In this document: positions 47,630-57,793 of the stretch, piece after piece
How the letters are laid out: every line of letters begins with the position of its first letter
Numbering within the stretch: the stretch's first letter is position 1
Origin: Phenylobacterium parvum
GTDB lineage: Bacteria; Pseudomonadota; Alphaproteobacteria; Caulobacterales; Caulobacteraceae
Reading direction: 5' to 3'
DNA: 64,000 nt
Assembly (NCBI RefSeq): GCF_003150835.1
Contig: NZ_CP029479.1
Span: 310,001 to 374,000, forward strand
Position numbers and translations under genes: made by a program
Notes under the pieces: model-generated
Databases searched by the model: none
Seen by the model: only the letters and a program-made list of their open reading frames with translations
Told to the model about the DNA's origin: nothing

Positions 47630-49297
47630 ATGCTGATCCGTCCCCGCCTCGTCCTTTCGCTGCTGGCCGTCCTCCTGTCGGGATCGCCCGCCATCGCCGC
47701 CGACCGCACCGATCCTGCGCGCCTGTCGGCCATCACCCGGGAACTGGCCTCGGACGCCTACGGCGGACGGGCGCCCGGGTCGCCCGGCGAGGGCCTCACC
47801 GTCGCCTACCTGGAGCGGGCCTTCCGGGACCTTGGCCTGGAACCCGGGGGCGAGGGCGGCGGCTATACCCAGGCCGTGCCCATGATCCGCACCCAGCTGG
47901 CGGCCGATGGTCGCTACGCGGTCGCGGCGCCCAAGGGCGAGGTCGTGCTGGCCCCCGGGCGCGACATCTCTGTGATCTCACTCCTGCCCGTTGACCGCGT
48001 GACGATCGATAAGGCCCCGATGGTCTTCGTCGGCTACGGGGTCACGGCCCCGGAACGGGGCTGGGATGACTTCAAGGGCGTCGACCTGAAGGGCAAGGTC
48101 GCCGTCTTCCTGATCAATGACCCGGATTTCGAGGCCGCCGCCTCCGATCCCGTCGCCGGCCGCTTCGGCGGCCGGGCGGCGACCTATTACGCCCGCTGGA
48201 CCTACAAGTTCGAGGAGGCGGTCCGGCGGGGCGCCGTGGCGGCGCTGATCGTCCATCAGACCGAAGGCGCGGGCTACGGCTGGTCGACGGTTCTGGCGTC
48301 CGGCGGCGAGGGCTACGATGTCGCGCGGCGGGACCCCTCCGCCGATCGCCTGCCCCTGCAGGGGTGGCTCTCGGCCGAGGCCTCGATGCGGCTCTTCGCC
48401 GCCGCCGGACTCGACCTGGAGGCGCTGCGCCGCCAGGCCCGCACCTCAGGCTTCCAGCCCGTGGCGATGAAGGGCCTGTCCTTCTCGGCTTCGGTCGGGG
48501 TGACCTTCAGCCGCTTCGAGAGCCGCAATGTCATTGCCCGCCTGCCGGGGCGCAGCCGGCCGGCCGAGAGCGTCATGATCGCCGCCCACTGGGACGCCTA
48601 TGGCGAGGGGCCTCCAGATGCGCGCGGGAGGCGTATCCGCCCCGGCGCGGTGGACGACGCCCTGGGCGTGGCCGGGGTGCTGGAGGCGGCGCGCCTGCTC
48701 TCCGCAGGGGGCCGGCCTGAGCGATCGGTCCTGTTCGCCCTCTGGACGGCGGAAGAGCGCGGCCTCCTGGGATCGGAGTACTTCGGGTCCCACCCCACGG
48801 CGTCCCTGGACAAGATGGCCGCCAACCTGACCCTCGACGTCCTCCAGACGGCGGGACCGGCCCGGGACGTCGTCCTGGTCGGCGCGGGGCAGTCGGAACT
48901 GGACGACCTCCTGGCAGAGGCTGCGCGACGCCAGAAGCGGACGGTCACGCCCGACGCCCGGCCCGAGCGGGCCCTGTTCTTCCGGGCCGATCACTTCAGC
49001 CTCGCCCGCCGGGGGGTTCCGGCCCTCCTGCTGATGGGGCTGGGCGGCGGCGCCGACCTGGTCCAGGGCGGCCGGGCCGCCGGCGACGCCTGGGTCACCC
49101 GCTACACGGACGACTGCTACCACAAGGCCTGCGACGCCTGGAGTGCGGACTGGGACCTCCGGGGCGCCGCCGCCGACGTCGACCTCGTTGTCGACATGAC
49201 CCGTCGCCTTACCCGTCCCGGGGCCTGGCCGGACTGGCGTCCAGGCTCGGAATTCCGAGAGATCCGGGCGAAGACGGCGGCCTCCCGCCAGCGCTGA
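47630..49297 (+). CDS. M28-family zinc metallopeptidase (exported)
   Basis: A 555-residue secreted peptidase with a signal peptide ending near AIAA (residue 24). After a PA-like insert (about 130-290), the M28 catalytic domain has the ligands in AAHWDAYGEG (His, Asp), AVDDALGVAGV (Asp), WTAEERGLLGSEYF (Glu-Glu), ANLTLDVLQ (Asp) and CYHKACDAW (His), all present. It would remove N-terminal amino acids or act on dipeptides in the periplasm or outside. The ATG at 47630 gives the signal peptide. Confidence 0.9.
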   Translation: MLIRPRLVLSLLAVLLSGSPAIAADRTDPARLSAITRELASDAYGGRAPGSPGEGLTVAYLERAFRDLGLEPGGEGGGYTQAVPMIRTQLAADGRYAVAAPKGEVVLAPGRDISVISLLPVDRVTIDKAPMVFVGYGVTAPERGWDDFKGVDLKGKVAVFLINDPDFEAAASDPVAGRFGGRAATYYARWTYKFEEAVRRGAVAALIVHQTEGAGYGWSTVLASGGEGYDVARRDPSADRLPLQGWLSAEASMRLFAAAGLDLEALRRQARTSGFQPVAMKGLSFSASVGVTFSRFESRNVIARLPGRSRPAESVMIAAHWDAYGEGPPDARGRRIRPGAVDDALGVAGVLEAARLLSAGGRPERSVLFALWTAEERGLLGSEYFGSHPTASLDKMAANLTLDVLQTAGPARDVVLVGAGQSELDDLLAEAARRQKRTVTPDARPERALFFRADHFSLARRGVPALLLMGLGGGADLVQGGRAAGDAWVTRYTDDCYHKACDAWSADWDLRGAAADVDLVVDMTRRLTRPGAWPDWRPGSEFREIRAKTAASRQR

Positions 49298-49383
49298 GGC
49301 TGTCGGACGTTGCGGAAACCCCTGATCAGGGCCATCTTTGCGCGCTGGCCGCGACTCCGCGGCGAACGACCGGAGCCTCCGAC

Positions 49384-50034
49384 GTGAACTTCTCCCGCAA
49401 GACCCTTTCCCGCGCCCTGCTCGTCGCAGTCGCGCCCCTCTTCCTCGCCGCCTGCGGCGTGAACGCCATCCCGACCAAGGAAGAGGCGGCCAAGGCCCAG
49501 TGGGCGGAGGTCCAAAACCAGTACCAGCGCCGCGCCGACCTGATCCCCAACCTCGTCGAGACGGTGAAGGGCTACGCCGCCCAGGAGCGGAACACCCTGA
49601 CCGAAGTCACCCAGGCCCGCGCCTCGGCGACCCAGGTCAAGGTGGATGCCGACACCCTGACCGATCCGGCCAAGTTCCAGGAATACTCCGCCGCCCAGGA
49701 CAAGCTGTCGGGCGTGCTCGGCCGCCTCATGATGATCCAGGAGCGCTATCCGGACCTGAAGTCCAACCAGAACTTCCTGGCCCTGCAGTCCCAGCTTGAG
49801 GGTACCGAGAACCGGATCTCGATCGCGCGCCGCGACTACAACGAGGCCGTGCGGAACTACAACCTCGAGTTCAAGACCTTCCCGAACTGGTTCTGGACGG
49901 TCGTGCACCGCAACTCCAAGCCGATGCAGCTGTTCGCCGCGAATGAGGCCGCCCAGGCGGCGCCGACGGTGAGCTTCGCCCCGGCCGGACCCGCGCCGCA
50001 GGCGCCTGCGACCGCGCCTGCGCCGGCCCAATGA
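49384..50034 (+). CDS. lemA: LemA family lipoprotein
   Basis: A 216-residue LemA protein. A lipobox LAAC follows the hydrophobic leader (residue ~23), then WAEVQNQYQRRADLIPNLVETVKGYA, the core LemA signature, and LEGTENRISIARRDYNEAVRNYN. C-terminal Ala/Pro tail. LemA proteins are all-helical envelope proteins of unclear function. Start GTG at 49384 with CGGAG upstream. Its stop overlaps the next gene by four bases; the trio LemA-TPM-TPM is a common operon. Confidence 0.92.
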   Translation: MNFSRKTLSRALLVAVAPLFLAACGVNAIPTKEEAAKAQWAEVQNQYQRRADLIPNLVETVKGYAAQERNTLTEVTQARASATQVKVDADTLTDPAKFQEYSAAQDKLSGVLGRLMMIQERYPDLKSNQNFLALQSQLEGTENRISIARRDYNEAVRNYNLEFKTFPNWFWTVVHRNSKPMQLFAANEAAQAAPTVSFAPAGPAPQAPATAPAPAQ

Positions 50035-50825
50035 TCCGGAACCGGGGCCCAGGACCGCTCCTCGTCGCGGTCCTGGCCCTCGTCGCCTTCGCCGGGGCCG
50101 CCCTGGCGGCCCCGACCTTCCCGCGCCTGACGGGACGGGTCGTCGATGAGGCCAACCTCCTGTCGCCTGAGGTGGAGCGGTCGCTGACCGCCCGTCTCAA
50201 GGCGCTGGAGGATTCCACCGGGCGCCAGATGGTGGTCGCCACCATTCCGGACCTCCAGGGCTATCCCATCGAGGACTACGGCTACCAGCTGGGCCGGGCG
50301 TGGGGGATCGGCGACGCCGAGCGCGACGACGGTGTCCTGCTGATCGTTGCGCCCAACGACCGCAAGGTAAGGATCGAGGTCGGCTACGGTCTCGAGCCCA
50401 TCCTGACTGACAGCCTGACCTCGGTGATCGTCCAGACCCGGGTCCTTCCCGCCTTCCGGAGCGGGGACATGGAGGCGGGAATCGTCTCCGGCGCCGAGGC
50501 GGTGGCGGCCCAACTCGCCCTGCCGGAAGGCGAGGCGAAGGCCAATGTCCGCAAGGCCAGCGAGGCGGCCCAAAAGGGGGGCGGATCGCCCCTCGTCACC
50601 CTTCTTGTCCTGATTCTGATCTTCTGGGTCCTGGCCTCGGTCATGCGAGGCGGTGGGCGTTCCGCCCGGGCCTTCCGGCGATCCGGCCTTGGCGCTCCCG
50701 TCATCCTTCCGCCCATGGGCGGGGGTTGGCGCGGCGGCGACTGGGGCGGGGGCGGATTCGGCGGCGGAGGATTTGGCGGCGGCGGCGGCGGCTTCGGCGG
50801 CGGCGGATCTTCGGGGAGCTGGTGA
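50031..50825 (+). CDS. TPM domain protein with Gly-rich C-terminus (YgcG-like)
   Basis: A 264-residue exported protein. Signal peptide to about residue 26, then the TPM domain (FPRLTGRVVDEANLLSPEVE, TGRQMVVATIPDLQGYPIEDY, RDDGVLLIVAPNDRKVRIEVG), then a membrane helix (VTLLVLILIFWVLASVM) and a C-terminal tract of Gly/Phe repeats ending SSGSW, the hallmark of YgcG-type proteins. TPM domains in plants have phosphatase or photosystem-repair roles; the bacterial role is unclear. Overlaps lemA by four bases. Confidence 0.9.
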   Translation: MIRNRGPGPLLVAVLALVAFAGAALAAPTFPRLTGRVVDEANLLSPEVERSLTARLKALEDSTGRQMVVATIPDLQGYPIEDYGYQLGRAWGIGDAERDDGVLLIVAPNDRKVRIEVGYGLEPILTDSLTSVIVQTRVLPAFRSGDMEAGIVSGAEAVAAQLALPEGEAKANVRKASEAAQKGGGSPLVTLLVLILIFWVLASVMRGGGRSARAFRRSGLGAPVILPPMGGGWRGGDWGGGGFGGGGFGGGGGGFGGGGSSGSW

Positions 50826-50826
50826 C

Positions 50827-51519
50827 ATGCTGACGGAAGCCGAGCAGGAGCGCGTCGAGGCCGCCGTGGCCCGCGCAGAGGCGCAGACCCGCGGGGAAAT
50901 CTTCTGCATCATCGCCCCGGACTGCGGCGACTACCGTGAGACGCCGCTGGCGGTCGCCGCCTTCGCCGCCCTGGCCGCGCCCGCCCTCCTGCTGGCGGGG
51001 GGCATCCAGGTCACCGTGCCCGGCCTGATCCAGGGCGGCTGGACAGCTGCAGCGGTGGGCGCCGCCGCCGGGGTGGCCGCCCGGGAGGCGGTCGTCGGCG
51101 TCATCCTCCTGCAGGTCTTCCTCTTCATCCTGGTCCTCATGCTCGCCTGGCTTCCGCCGGTGCGGAGGTTCCTGACTCCCGCGAGCCTCAAGCGGGACCG
51201 GGTGCGCCGGCGGGCCTACGAGCAGTTCCTCTCCAAGAACCTGCAGGCCACCCGGGAACGCACCGGCGTGCTTATCTTCGTCTCGGAGTGGGAGCACATG
51301 GCCGAGCTCATCGCCGACGAGGGCGTCGCCTCAAAGGTGGACCCGGCGGTCTGGGACCAGGCCATGGCGCGCCTGATCCAGGGCGTGAAGGAAGGGCGCG
51401 CCGCCGAGGGGTTCGAGGCGGCCGTGGAGATCTGCGGGGCCGTGCTCGCCGAGCATTTCCCGCCCCGGGAAGGCGACAATCCCAACGAACTTCCGGACCA
51501 CGTGGTCGTGATCCGCTGA
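50827..51519 (+). CDS. TPM domain membrane protein
   Basis: A 230-residue protein starting MLTEAEQERVEAAVARAEAQ, with RGEIFCIIAPDCGDYRETPL, two or three membrane segments (AVAAFAALAAPALLLAGG, VVGVILLQVFLFILVLML) and the second half RRAYEQFLSKNLQATRERTG, VLIFVSEWEHMAELIADEG. This is the membrane-bound TPM type that pairs with YgcG/LemA. Starts one base after the preceding stop; part of the same operon. Confidence 0.87.
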   Translation: MLTEAEQERVEAAVARAEAQTRGEIFCIIAPDCGDYRETPLAVAAFAALAAPALLLAGGIQVTVPGLIQGGWTAAAVGAAAGVAAREAVVGVILLQVFLFILVLMLAWLPPVRRFLTPASLKRDRVRRRAYEQFLSKNLQATRERTGVLIFVSEWEHMAELIADEGVASKVDPAVWDQAMARLIQGVKEGRAAEGFEAAVEICGAVLAEHFPPREGDNPNELPDHVVVIR

Positions 51520-51584
51520 ACGCGGTCTGGCGCCCGGGCCCTGCGCCGCCTACATCGGCCTAAGGGAGATCCTGGAGGACGGGC

Positions 51585-52052
51585 ATGGCCTATTCATTGA
51601 GCGTCAACGGTCGGAGCCGGCGGGTCGACGTCGAGCCAGACACCCCTCTTCTCTGGGTCCTCCGCGACACCCTGGGAATCCTTGGCCCCAAGTTCGGCTG
51701 CGGCGTCGGCCAGTGCGGTGCGTGCACGGTCCACATCGATGGCGCACCCGTCCGCGCCTGCTCCCTGCCCGTGGAGGCGGTGGGCAAGGGCAAGGTCACC
51801 ACCATCGAGGGGATCGGCCAGAGCGAGGTCGGGGCCCGGGTCCAGAAGGCCTGGTCCGAACTGGACGTCGCCCAGTGCGGTTACTGCCAGCCGGGCCAGA
51901 TCATGTCGGCGACGGCCCTCCTTGCCGCCAATCCCCGGCCCAGCACCGAAGAGATCGACGCAGCCATGAACGGCAACATCTGCCGCTGCGCCACCTACAT
52001 CCGGATCCGCGCCGCTGTGCGCCGTGCGTCCGGCCAGCCCGAGGAGGCCTGA
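51585..52052 (+). CDS. (2Fe-2S) subunit of a molybdenum hydroxylase (IorA-like)
   Basis: A 155-residue subunit with two [2Fe-2S] clusters. The plant-ferredoxin cluster has [17 protein letters not shown] with a later Cys near RACSLPVEA, and the second is in [16 protein letters not shown] and [15 protein letters not shown]. It passes electrons from the molybdopterin subunit encoded next to it, as in isoquinoline 1-oxidoreductase and aldehyde dehydrogenases of this family. Its stop lies two bases before the large-subunit start. Confidence 0.93.
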   Translation: MAYSLSVNGRSRRVDVEPDTPLLWVLRDTLGILGPKFGCGVGQCGACTVHIDGAPVRACSLPVEAVGKGKVTTIEGIGQSEVGARVQKAWSELDVAQCGYCQPGQIMSATALLAANPRPSTEEIDAAMNGNICRCATYIRIRAAVRRASGQPEEA

Positions 52053-52054
52053 CC

Positions 52055-54247
52055 ATGGCGGATGGCGCGCAGACCGGCGCTTCGCGGCGCGATGTGATCC
52101 AGCTGGCCGCCGCCGGCGGCGGCGGGCTTGTCCTGGGCTTCAGCCTGGCCGGGAAGGGTGAGGCCGCCGCCTCCGCCCCCTCGCGGCTGAACACCTACGT
52201 CACCGTCCGTCCCGACGGCTGGGTCGAGGTGGTGAGCAAGAATCCGGAGATCGGGCAGGGGGTGAAGACCTCCATGCCCATGATGATCGCCGAGGAACTG
52301 GACGCCGACTGGTCAAGGGTGCGGACCCTCCAGGCGGACTCCGACCCCGCCCTGTACGGCCGCCAGTTCGCCGGCGGCTCTATGTCGACGCCCCTGCACT
52401 GGGACGAACTGCGCCGGGTCGGAGCGGCCGGCCGCGCCCTTCTGGTGGCCGCCGCGGCCAAGGCCTGGGGTGTGGAGCCCGCGACCTGCACCACCGAGCC
52501 CGGGCGCGTGGTCCACAAGGCTTCGGGACGCTCGGCGGACTATGGGTCCCTGGCCACGGCCGCTGCGGCCCTGCCGACGCCGGATCCGCGCACCCTCAAG
52601 CTGAAGGACCCCAAGGACTTCCGGATCATCGGCCGGCCCATGGCCCAGGTCGATACACCTTCCATCGTCACGGGCAAGCCCCTGTTCGGGATCGACATGG
52701 TCCTGCCGGGCATGCTGTTCGCCACCTACGAGAAGGCCCCGGTCTTCGGCGCGGGTGTGGAGTCGGCCGACCTGGACGCCGCCCGGGCCGTGAAGGGCGT
52801 GCGCAAGGCCTTCATCGTCCAGGGCGCTGGTGCGCCGGAGGGCCTGTCCCCCGGCGTCGCCGTCGTGGCTGACAGCTGGTGGCGGGCCAGGAAGGGCCGC
52901 GAGAAGCTGAACATCCGCTGGAAGGCGCCTGCCGAGCCGGGCCTTTCGAGCGCGGACCTTGAGTCGCGCATGGCCGGGACCGCTCGCTGGAGCGTCGACC
53001 GGATCGAGCGTCACGACGGGGATGTCGACGCCGCCCTGAAGGGCGCCGCCAAGCGGATCGAGGCGGCCTATCACTATCCCTACATCGCCCACGCCCCCCT
53101 GGAGCCGCAGAACTGCACGGCGCACTTCAAGGATGGCCGGATGGAGATCTGGGCCCCGACCCAGAATCCGGAGTCCGGCCGGCAGCTGGTGGCCAAGATC
53201 CTGGGCCTGAAGCCCGAGGCCATAACCGTTCACATCGTCCGTTCGGGCGGCGGCTTCGGGCGCCGGCTGTCGAACGATTACATGGTCGAGGCCGCCTGGA
53301 TCGCCCGTGAAGCCGGCGCGCCCGTCAAGCTGCTCTGGACGCGCGAAGACGACATGCGGCACGGTTTCTATCGTCCGGCGGGCTGGCACATGTTCGAGGG
53401 CGGGCTTGACGCGTCGGGCAAGGTCATCGCTTGGCACGACCACTTCCTGACCCCGGGCCAGGGCGTCCAGGTCGCCCGGTCCGCCGGCATGTCCGCCACG
53501 GAGTTCCCGGCCCGGTTCGTGCCCAACTTCCGTTACGGCCTGTCCATCCTTCCCAGTCCCGCGCCGACGGGCCCCCTGCGGGCGCCCGGCTCCAACGGCA
53601 TCTCCTTCGCGGTCCAGGGCTTCATCGACGAGCTGGCGCATGCGGCGGGGGCCGATCCCCTGGAGTTCAGGCTCCGGCTCCTTGGCGACGCCGGCATGGT
53701 GGGAACCCCCGGGCGCGACGGCTATGACGCCGGGCGCATGCGGGGGGTCCTGAAGAAGGTGGCCGAGGTCTCCGGCTGGGGCCGGACGAAGATGGCGCCC
53801 GGTCAGGGCCAAGGCGTCGCCTTCCACTTCAGCCACCTGGGCTATTTCGCCGAGGTGGTGCAGGTGCGGGTGGCCAAGGACGGCCAGGTCAAGGTCGAGA
53901 AGGTCTGGGTAGCCGGCGACGTCGGCCGCCAGATCGTCAACCCGTCAGGCGCGATCAACCAGGTCCAGGGATCCGTGCTCGACGGTCTCTCCGGCGCCCT
54001 GGGGCAGGCCATCACCCTTGAGGGCGGCGCAGTGGTCCAGGGCAACTTCGACGACTACCGCCTGATGCGCATCTCCGAGGCTCCGCCGGTGGAGGTGCAC
54101 TTCGTGCTCTCCGACAATCCGCCGACGGGCCTGGGCGAGCCCGCCCTGCCTCCGGCGCCTCCGGCCCTGTGCAACGCCATCTTTGCAGCGACGGGCAAGC
54201 GCGTCCGGCGGCTCCCGGTGGATCCGGCCCAGCTCGCCTCCGGCTGA
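52055..54247 (+). CDS. Molybdopterin subunit of a xanthine dehydrogenase-family oxidoreductase (IorB-like)
   Basis: A 730-residue catalytic subunit. A twin-arginine-like [15 protein letters not shown] at the start suggests Tat export of the complex. Molybdopterin-binding segments include [14 protein letters not shown] and [14 protein letters not shown], and the active-site Glu is in [12 protein letters not shown] near the C-terminus. Members hydroxylate aldehydes, isoquinoline or related compounds with water as oxygen donor. The coxE/coxD-like genes just downstream, on the opposite strand, are typical maturation partners. Confidence 0.92.
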   Translation: MADGAQTGASRRDVIQLAAAGGGGLVLGFSLAGKGEAAASAPSRLNTYVTVRPDGWVEVVSKNPEIGQGVKTSMPMMIAEELDADWSRVRTLQADSDPALYGRQFAGGSMSTPLHWDELRRVGAAGRALLVAAAAKAWGVEPATCTTEPGRVVHKASGRSADYGSLATAAAALPTPDPRTLKLKDPKDFRIIGRPMAQVDTPSIVTGKPLFGIDMVLPGMLFATYEKAPVFGAGVESADLDAARAVKGVRKAFIVQGAGAPEGLSPGVAVVADSWWRARKGREKLNIRWKAPAEPGLSSADLESRMAGTARWSVDRIERHDGDVDAALKGAAKRIEAAYHYPYIAHAPLEPQNCTAHFKDGRMEIWAPTQNPESGRQLVAKILGLKPEAITVHIVRSGGGFGRRLSNDYMVEAAWIAREAGAPVKLLWTREDDMRHGFYRPAGWHMFEGGLDASGKVIAWHDHFLTPGQGVQVARSAGMSATEFPARFVPNFRYGLSILPSPAPTGPLRAPGSNGISFAVQGFIDELAHAAGADPLEFRLRLLGDAGMVGTPGRDGYDAGRMRGVLKKVAEVSGWGRTKMAPGQGQGVAFHFSHLGYFAEVVQVRVAKDGQVKVEKVWVAGDVGRQIVNPSGAINQVQGSVLDGLSGALGQAITLEGGAVVQGNFDDYRLMRISEAPPVEVHFVLSDNPPTGLGEPALPPAPPALCNAIFAATGKRVRRLPVDPAQLASG

Positions 54248-54270
54248 TCCCCCCCCGGCTGCCGTCCCGC

Positions 54271-55635
54271 TCAGCGCGGGATGTAGGTCCGCAGGACGTC
54301 CTCGATGATGCGTTCGAGCTGCTCGAGCGTATTGCAGGTCTTGGCCACGTGGCAGAACCGCTCATAGCGGTTCATCACGCTGTCGCCCTGGCTCCAGTAG
54401 CTGTCGGGCTCGGGGTTCAGCCAGATCACGGCGCGTGAGCGCTGCTGGATTGTCGCCAGGATGTCGAGGCGGGGATTGGCGTAGTTCGTCCGCGCGTCGC
54501 CCAGGATGATCACCGTGGTGTGCCGGTCGATACGGTCCAGGTGTTTCTCGGCGAAATCCTCCAGGGCGCGTCCATAATCGGTCTGCTGGAAGCCGATCTG
54601 CTTGAGCACCTCGAAGATGGCGGTCTCCACCGGGTGATCGTCGAGCACCTGGTTCACGCTGATCAGCCGCCCCGAGAAGGCGAAGGCGTCCAGGCGATCG
54701 ACCACCTCGTTGAGGGAGTAGAGGAAGGTCAGCAGGAACTGGGCGGCGGCGGCCACCGACTTGGAGACGTCGCAGATGGCGACGATGGACGGCTTGTCGA
54801 CCTTCTTGGTCTTGAAGACGATGTCGAAGGGCATGCCGCCGTAGCCCATGGACTTGCGAAGCGTCCGGCGGACATCCAGGTGGCCGGTCCAGGCGACGTT
54901 CCGGCGACGGGAGTAGCGGTCCGCCAGGCGCTTGGCCATGCGCTTGACCAGGGCCTGCATCATGGCGAGGTCGACAGGGTCGATGCCGCCCTCTGCGTTA
55001 AGCGCCTTGCGGGCCAGCATTTCCTCGCGGAGCATCTTGCCGCTGCCGGCGGCGTACAGTTCGTGCTGGCGCTCCACATAGGCCGCGGCCTGGGCCGCCA
55101 GGGCCTTGCGGGCGGCTTCGAGGCGGTCGGCCGCGGCTTCGCCCGGGCCGCCGAGGCGTCGCGCCGCCGCCAGGATCCGCTCGATCTCGGACAGGCCCAT
55201 CTCCTCCAGCAGGCGACGGGTCAGGCGGGCCCTCTGGGTCGACAGGCGGATCTTCGAGACCTCCGCCCGTTCGGCGGCGGCCTCCATGGCCTGGGCCAGG
55301 GCCGCGCCGTCGCCGTCGAGAAGCATCCGGGCGAGGTCAGAGTCCTGCGCCTCCGGCGGCAGGCCCTCCAGGGGATCACTCCCGGCGCCGGCGGGGGGCG
55401 GGGCGGGGGCGACCGCGTCGCTGCGGCGGTCGAAGAAGGTGTCGAAGACGCTCTCGAACCGCGTCACCTCGTCGCCGGACTTGGCCAGGGTGGCGCACAG
55501 GGCGTCCCGGAAAAGCTCGCGATTGGCGAAACCCACGACCTCCACCGTCCGATGGGCGTCGATCGCCTCCGCCGGGGAGACCCGAACGTCCGCGGCCCGC
55601 AGGGCGCGGAAGAAGTCCTCGAGCGCCGCCTGCAT
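54271..55635 (-). CDS. coxE: VWA-domain protein CoxE-like
   Basis: A 454-residue protein whose C-terminal half is a von Willebrand A domain with the metal site start CDVSKSVAAAA, VLKQIGFQQTDYGRALE and IILGDARTNYANPR. The N-terminal half is charged and helical. CoxE works with the AAA ATPase CoxD to insert or mature the molybdenum active site of CO dehydrogenase-type enzymes. It is eight bases after coxD and ends 23 bases from the convergent large-subunit gene of such an enzyme. Confidence 0.85.
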   Translation of the reverse strand: MQAALEDFFRALRAADVRVSPAEAIDAHRTVEVVGFANRELFRDALCATLAKSGDEVTRFESVFDTFFDRRSDAVAPAPPPAGAGSDPLEGLPPEAQDSDLARMLLDGDGAALAQAMEAAAERAEVSKIRLSTQRARLTRRLLEEMGLSEIERILAAARRLGGPGEAAADRLEAARKALAAQAAAYVERQHELYAAGSGKMLREEMLARKALNAEGGIDPVDLAMMQALVKRMAKRLADRYSRRRNVAWTGHLDVRRTLRKSMGYGGMPFDIVFKTKKVDKPSIVAICDVSKSVAAAAQFLLTFLYSLNEVVDRLDAFAFSGRLISVNQVLDDHPVETAIFEVLKQIGFQQTDYGRALEDFAEKHLDRIDRHTTVIILGDARTNYANPRLDILATIQQRSRAVIWLNPEPDSYWSQGDSVMNRYERFCHVAKTCNTLEQLERIIEDVLRTYIPR

Positions 55636-55642
55636 CGGGGCC

Positions 55643-56605
55643 TCAGCCCGCCGCCTGGCGGACGAGCTCGGCGATCTGCGGCTCCACCGCGGCGATGTCC
55701 TGCTCGAACTTCAGGAGCACGTTCAGGGTGTCGCGGACCACCTCGCCCTCGAGGGCGCCGGCGTTGAGCAGGATCAGGGCCCGCGCCCAGTCCACCGTCT
55801 CGGAGATGGACGGCGACTTGCGCAGGTCCAGGCCTCGAAGGGACTGCACGAAGCTGACCAGCTGAGTGTTGAGGCGGGCCTCGATCCCCGGCACCCGGCT
55901 GGCCACGATCCTCTGCTCGAGGGCGGCGTCGGGCAGGGGGATGTGCAGGTGCAGGCAGCGCCGCTTCAGCGCATCGCCCAGGTCGCGGACATTGTTGGAC
56001 GTCAGGAAGACGATCGGCGGGGTCTCGGCCTTCAGCACCCCGATCTCGGGGATGGAGACCTGGTAGGCCGACAGGACCTCCAGCAGGAAGGCCTCGAAGG
56101 CCTCATCCGACTTGTCGATCTCGTCGATGAGCAGGACGCACCCGGCCCGCTCCTGAAGGGCCTTCATCAGAGGCCGCGGCTCCAGGAAGGGCTCGGAGAA
56201 GAAGAGGTCCCCCATGCCGTGCAGCCGGTCCATGGCCGCGTCCATGTCGGGCGCGTCGGACAGGGCCACGCCCATCCGGTCCTTCAGGATCTGGGTGTAG
56301 AGGAGCTGCTTGCCGTACTTCCACTCGTAGAGGGCCTTGGACTCGTCCAGGCCCTCGTAGCACTGCATGCGGATCAGGGGCAGGCCGAGCAGGGCGGCGG
56401 TGGACAGGGCCAGCTCGGTCTTACCGACGCCCGCCGTACCCTCGACCAGGATGGGCTTCTGCAGCTTGACGGCCATGTACAGGGCCGTGGCGATCCTGCG
56501 GGAGGCGATGTAGCCGACCCCGGCCAGGCCGGAGACCAGGGACTCGACAGAGGCGAGGTGAGGCGACTGGGCGGCGTCGAAGGCCGCGTCCGGGGAAGAA
56601 GTCAA
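55643..56605 (-). CDS. coxD: MoxR-type AAA+ ATPase CoxD-like
   Basis: A 320-residue MoxR-family ATPase: Walker A VEGTAGVGKT (54-63), GLDESKALYEWKYGKQLL, Walker B CVLLIDEIDKSDEAFEAFLLE and sensor FLTSNNVRDLGDALKRRCLH. The YEW-KQLL insertion matches CoxD rather than general MoxR. The frame starts at TTG 56605 with only a weak upstream purine stretch; a later start is possible. It forms an operon with coxE. Confidence 0.87.
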   Translation of the reverse strand: MTSSPDAAFDAAQSPHLASVESLVSGLAGVGYIASRRIATALYMAVKLQKPILVEGTAGVGKTELALSTAALLGLPLIRMQCYEGLDESKALYEWKYGKQLLYTQILKDRMGVALSDAPDMDAAMDRLHGMGDLFFSEPFLEPRPLMKALQERAGCVLLIDEIDKSDEAFEAFLLEVLSAYQVSIPEIGVLKAETPPIVFLTSNNVRDLGDALKRRCLHLHIPLPDAALEQRIVASRVPGIEARLNTQLVSFVQSLRGLDLRKSPSISETVDWARALILLNAGALEGEVVRDTLNVLLKFEQDIAAVEPQIAELVRQAAG

Positions 56606-56707
56606 AGCATCAAACTTTCAGTCTCGACGGCGAATATCCGCCGGCGCGGAGAACAATGGCGGCAGCTTGCCCGGGCGGCGGGGGCGGGGGCAAGCGCCGA
56701 ATGCGGG

Positions 56708-57793
56708 TCAGCCAAGCCCGTAAGGCCGGTAGGGCCCCAGGATCAGCTGCTCGAATACGCCCATGCCGCGGACCGGCGCCTCGCCAGGAAGCGTCAGGGT
56801 CACGTGCGACAGGGCCTGGATGTGCAGGTTCTCCGGGCTGAGGAAGTTCACCTTCGAAAGGTCAATGTCCTCGCGATCCACCGCCAGCTCGCCCTTGTAG
56901 CCGCCATGGCGCCATTCCGGGTGGCCATAGCCGATCCCACGCATGAGGAAGGTCAGGAAGGGCTGGAAGCTGACCTTCGCCGACCCCTGGGCCAGGGGGA
57001 TGGAAAGGGTCGCGCTGGCGATGTGCCTGGTCCCCGGGATCATCACCACGTCCTCCATGGCCGCCTCGGAGGTGTGGCGTCCGCCACTCGGGCCGGCGCC
57101 GTCCGGCAGGATCACCGCCCGGGTGTTCCAGGGCTCGCCCTCGCTGTCGGCATTGACGTGGAAGAAGACGCTTCGGTCCTCGAAATTCAGGGGCGTCCAC
57201 TGCCAGAAGAAGCTCGGGATGCGGTTGGGCACGATGGGCTGGGGGTCGGGGGCGCCGACCGGCCGGACGCCCCAGGAGCGGTCCCGCGTGCCCACCGAGC
57301 CTGGCGCAAGGGTGCGGCGCACGCCATCCACCTCTATCCAGCCGGACACCCGGACGTTCACGGTCAGGCGGGTGTAGTCCATGAAGGCCCGGGGGCCGTT
57401 ACGGTAGACGAAGCGGGGCTCCTCGATGGGGAAGGTGCGGCCCTCGAAGGTGAGGTCGGCGGCGATGCCGTGGCTGGCCTCGACGACGACCCGCAGGACC
57501 TTCAGCGGTTCGACCACCTCGATCCGGATCGGGCCGGCCGAGATGTCCATGCGCTCCATGTTCAGGACCCGCGAGGCGTGCAGGCAGTGCTCGATCCCGT
57601 CACGGATCACCGAGAAGTGGGCGTCGGCGATGTTGAGGTGCGGATAGACCCCGAAGCCGATGGCGAAGAACTCGGTTCCGTCCGGCTGGTACCCGTTGAA
57701 GAAGTACCGGTCGTAGAAATTCCTGTCCGTTCCCGAGAAGGCGATGGGCTCTGGGGTCTGGTGGATTGGAAAATCGTCGCCTTTGGTCAGCAT
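56708..57793 (-). CDS. Conserved hypothetical beta-rich protein
   Basis: A 361-residue protein without signal peptide. It begins MLTKGDDFPIHQTPEPIAFS, then DRNFYDRYFFNGYQPDGTEFF, FGVYPHLNIADAHFSVI and later VGTRDRSWGVRPVG and FFWQWTPLNF. The alternating beta pattern and Trp/Arg signatures resemble double-lipocalin AttH/CrtC relatives, but I cannot place it in a named family. It is divergent from the P450 gene (143 bp between starts) and probably belongs to the same pathway; role unknown. Confidence 0.75.
   Translation of the reverse strand: MLTKGDDFPIHQTPEPIAFSGTDRNFYDRYFFNGYQPDGTEFFAIGFGVYPHLNIADAHFSVIRDGIEHCLHASRVLNMERMDISAGPIRIEVVEPLKVLRVVVEASHGIAADLTFEGRTFPIEEPRFVYRNGPRAFMDYTRLTVNVRVSGWIEVDGVRRTLAPGSVGTRDRSWGVRPVGAPDPQPIVPNRIPSFFWQWTPLNFEDRSVFFHVNADSEGEPWNTRAVILPDGAGPSGGRHTSEAAMEDVVMIPGTRHIASATLSIPLAQGSAKVSFQPFLTFLMRGIGYGHPEWRHGGYKGELAVDREDIDLSKVNFLSPENLHIQALSHVTLTLPGEAPVRGMGVFEQLILGPYRPYGLG

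Noticed and set aside
52313..53836. A 507-codon minus-strand frame opposite the molybdopterin subunit
   Set aside because: Antisense shadow of a gene with clear catalytic motifs.
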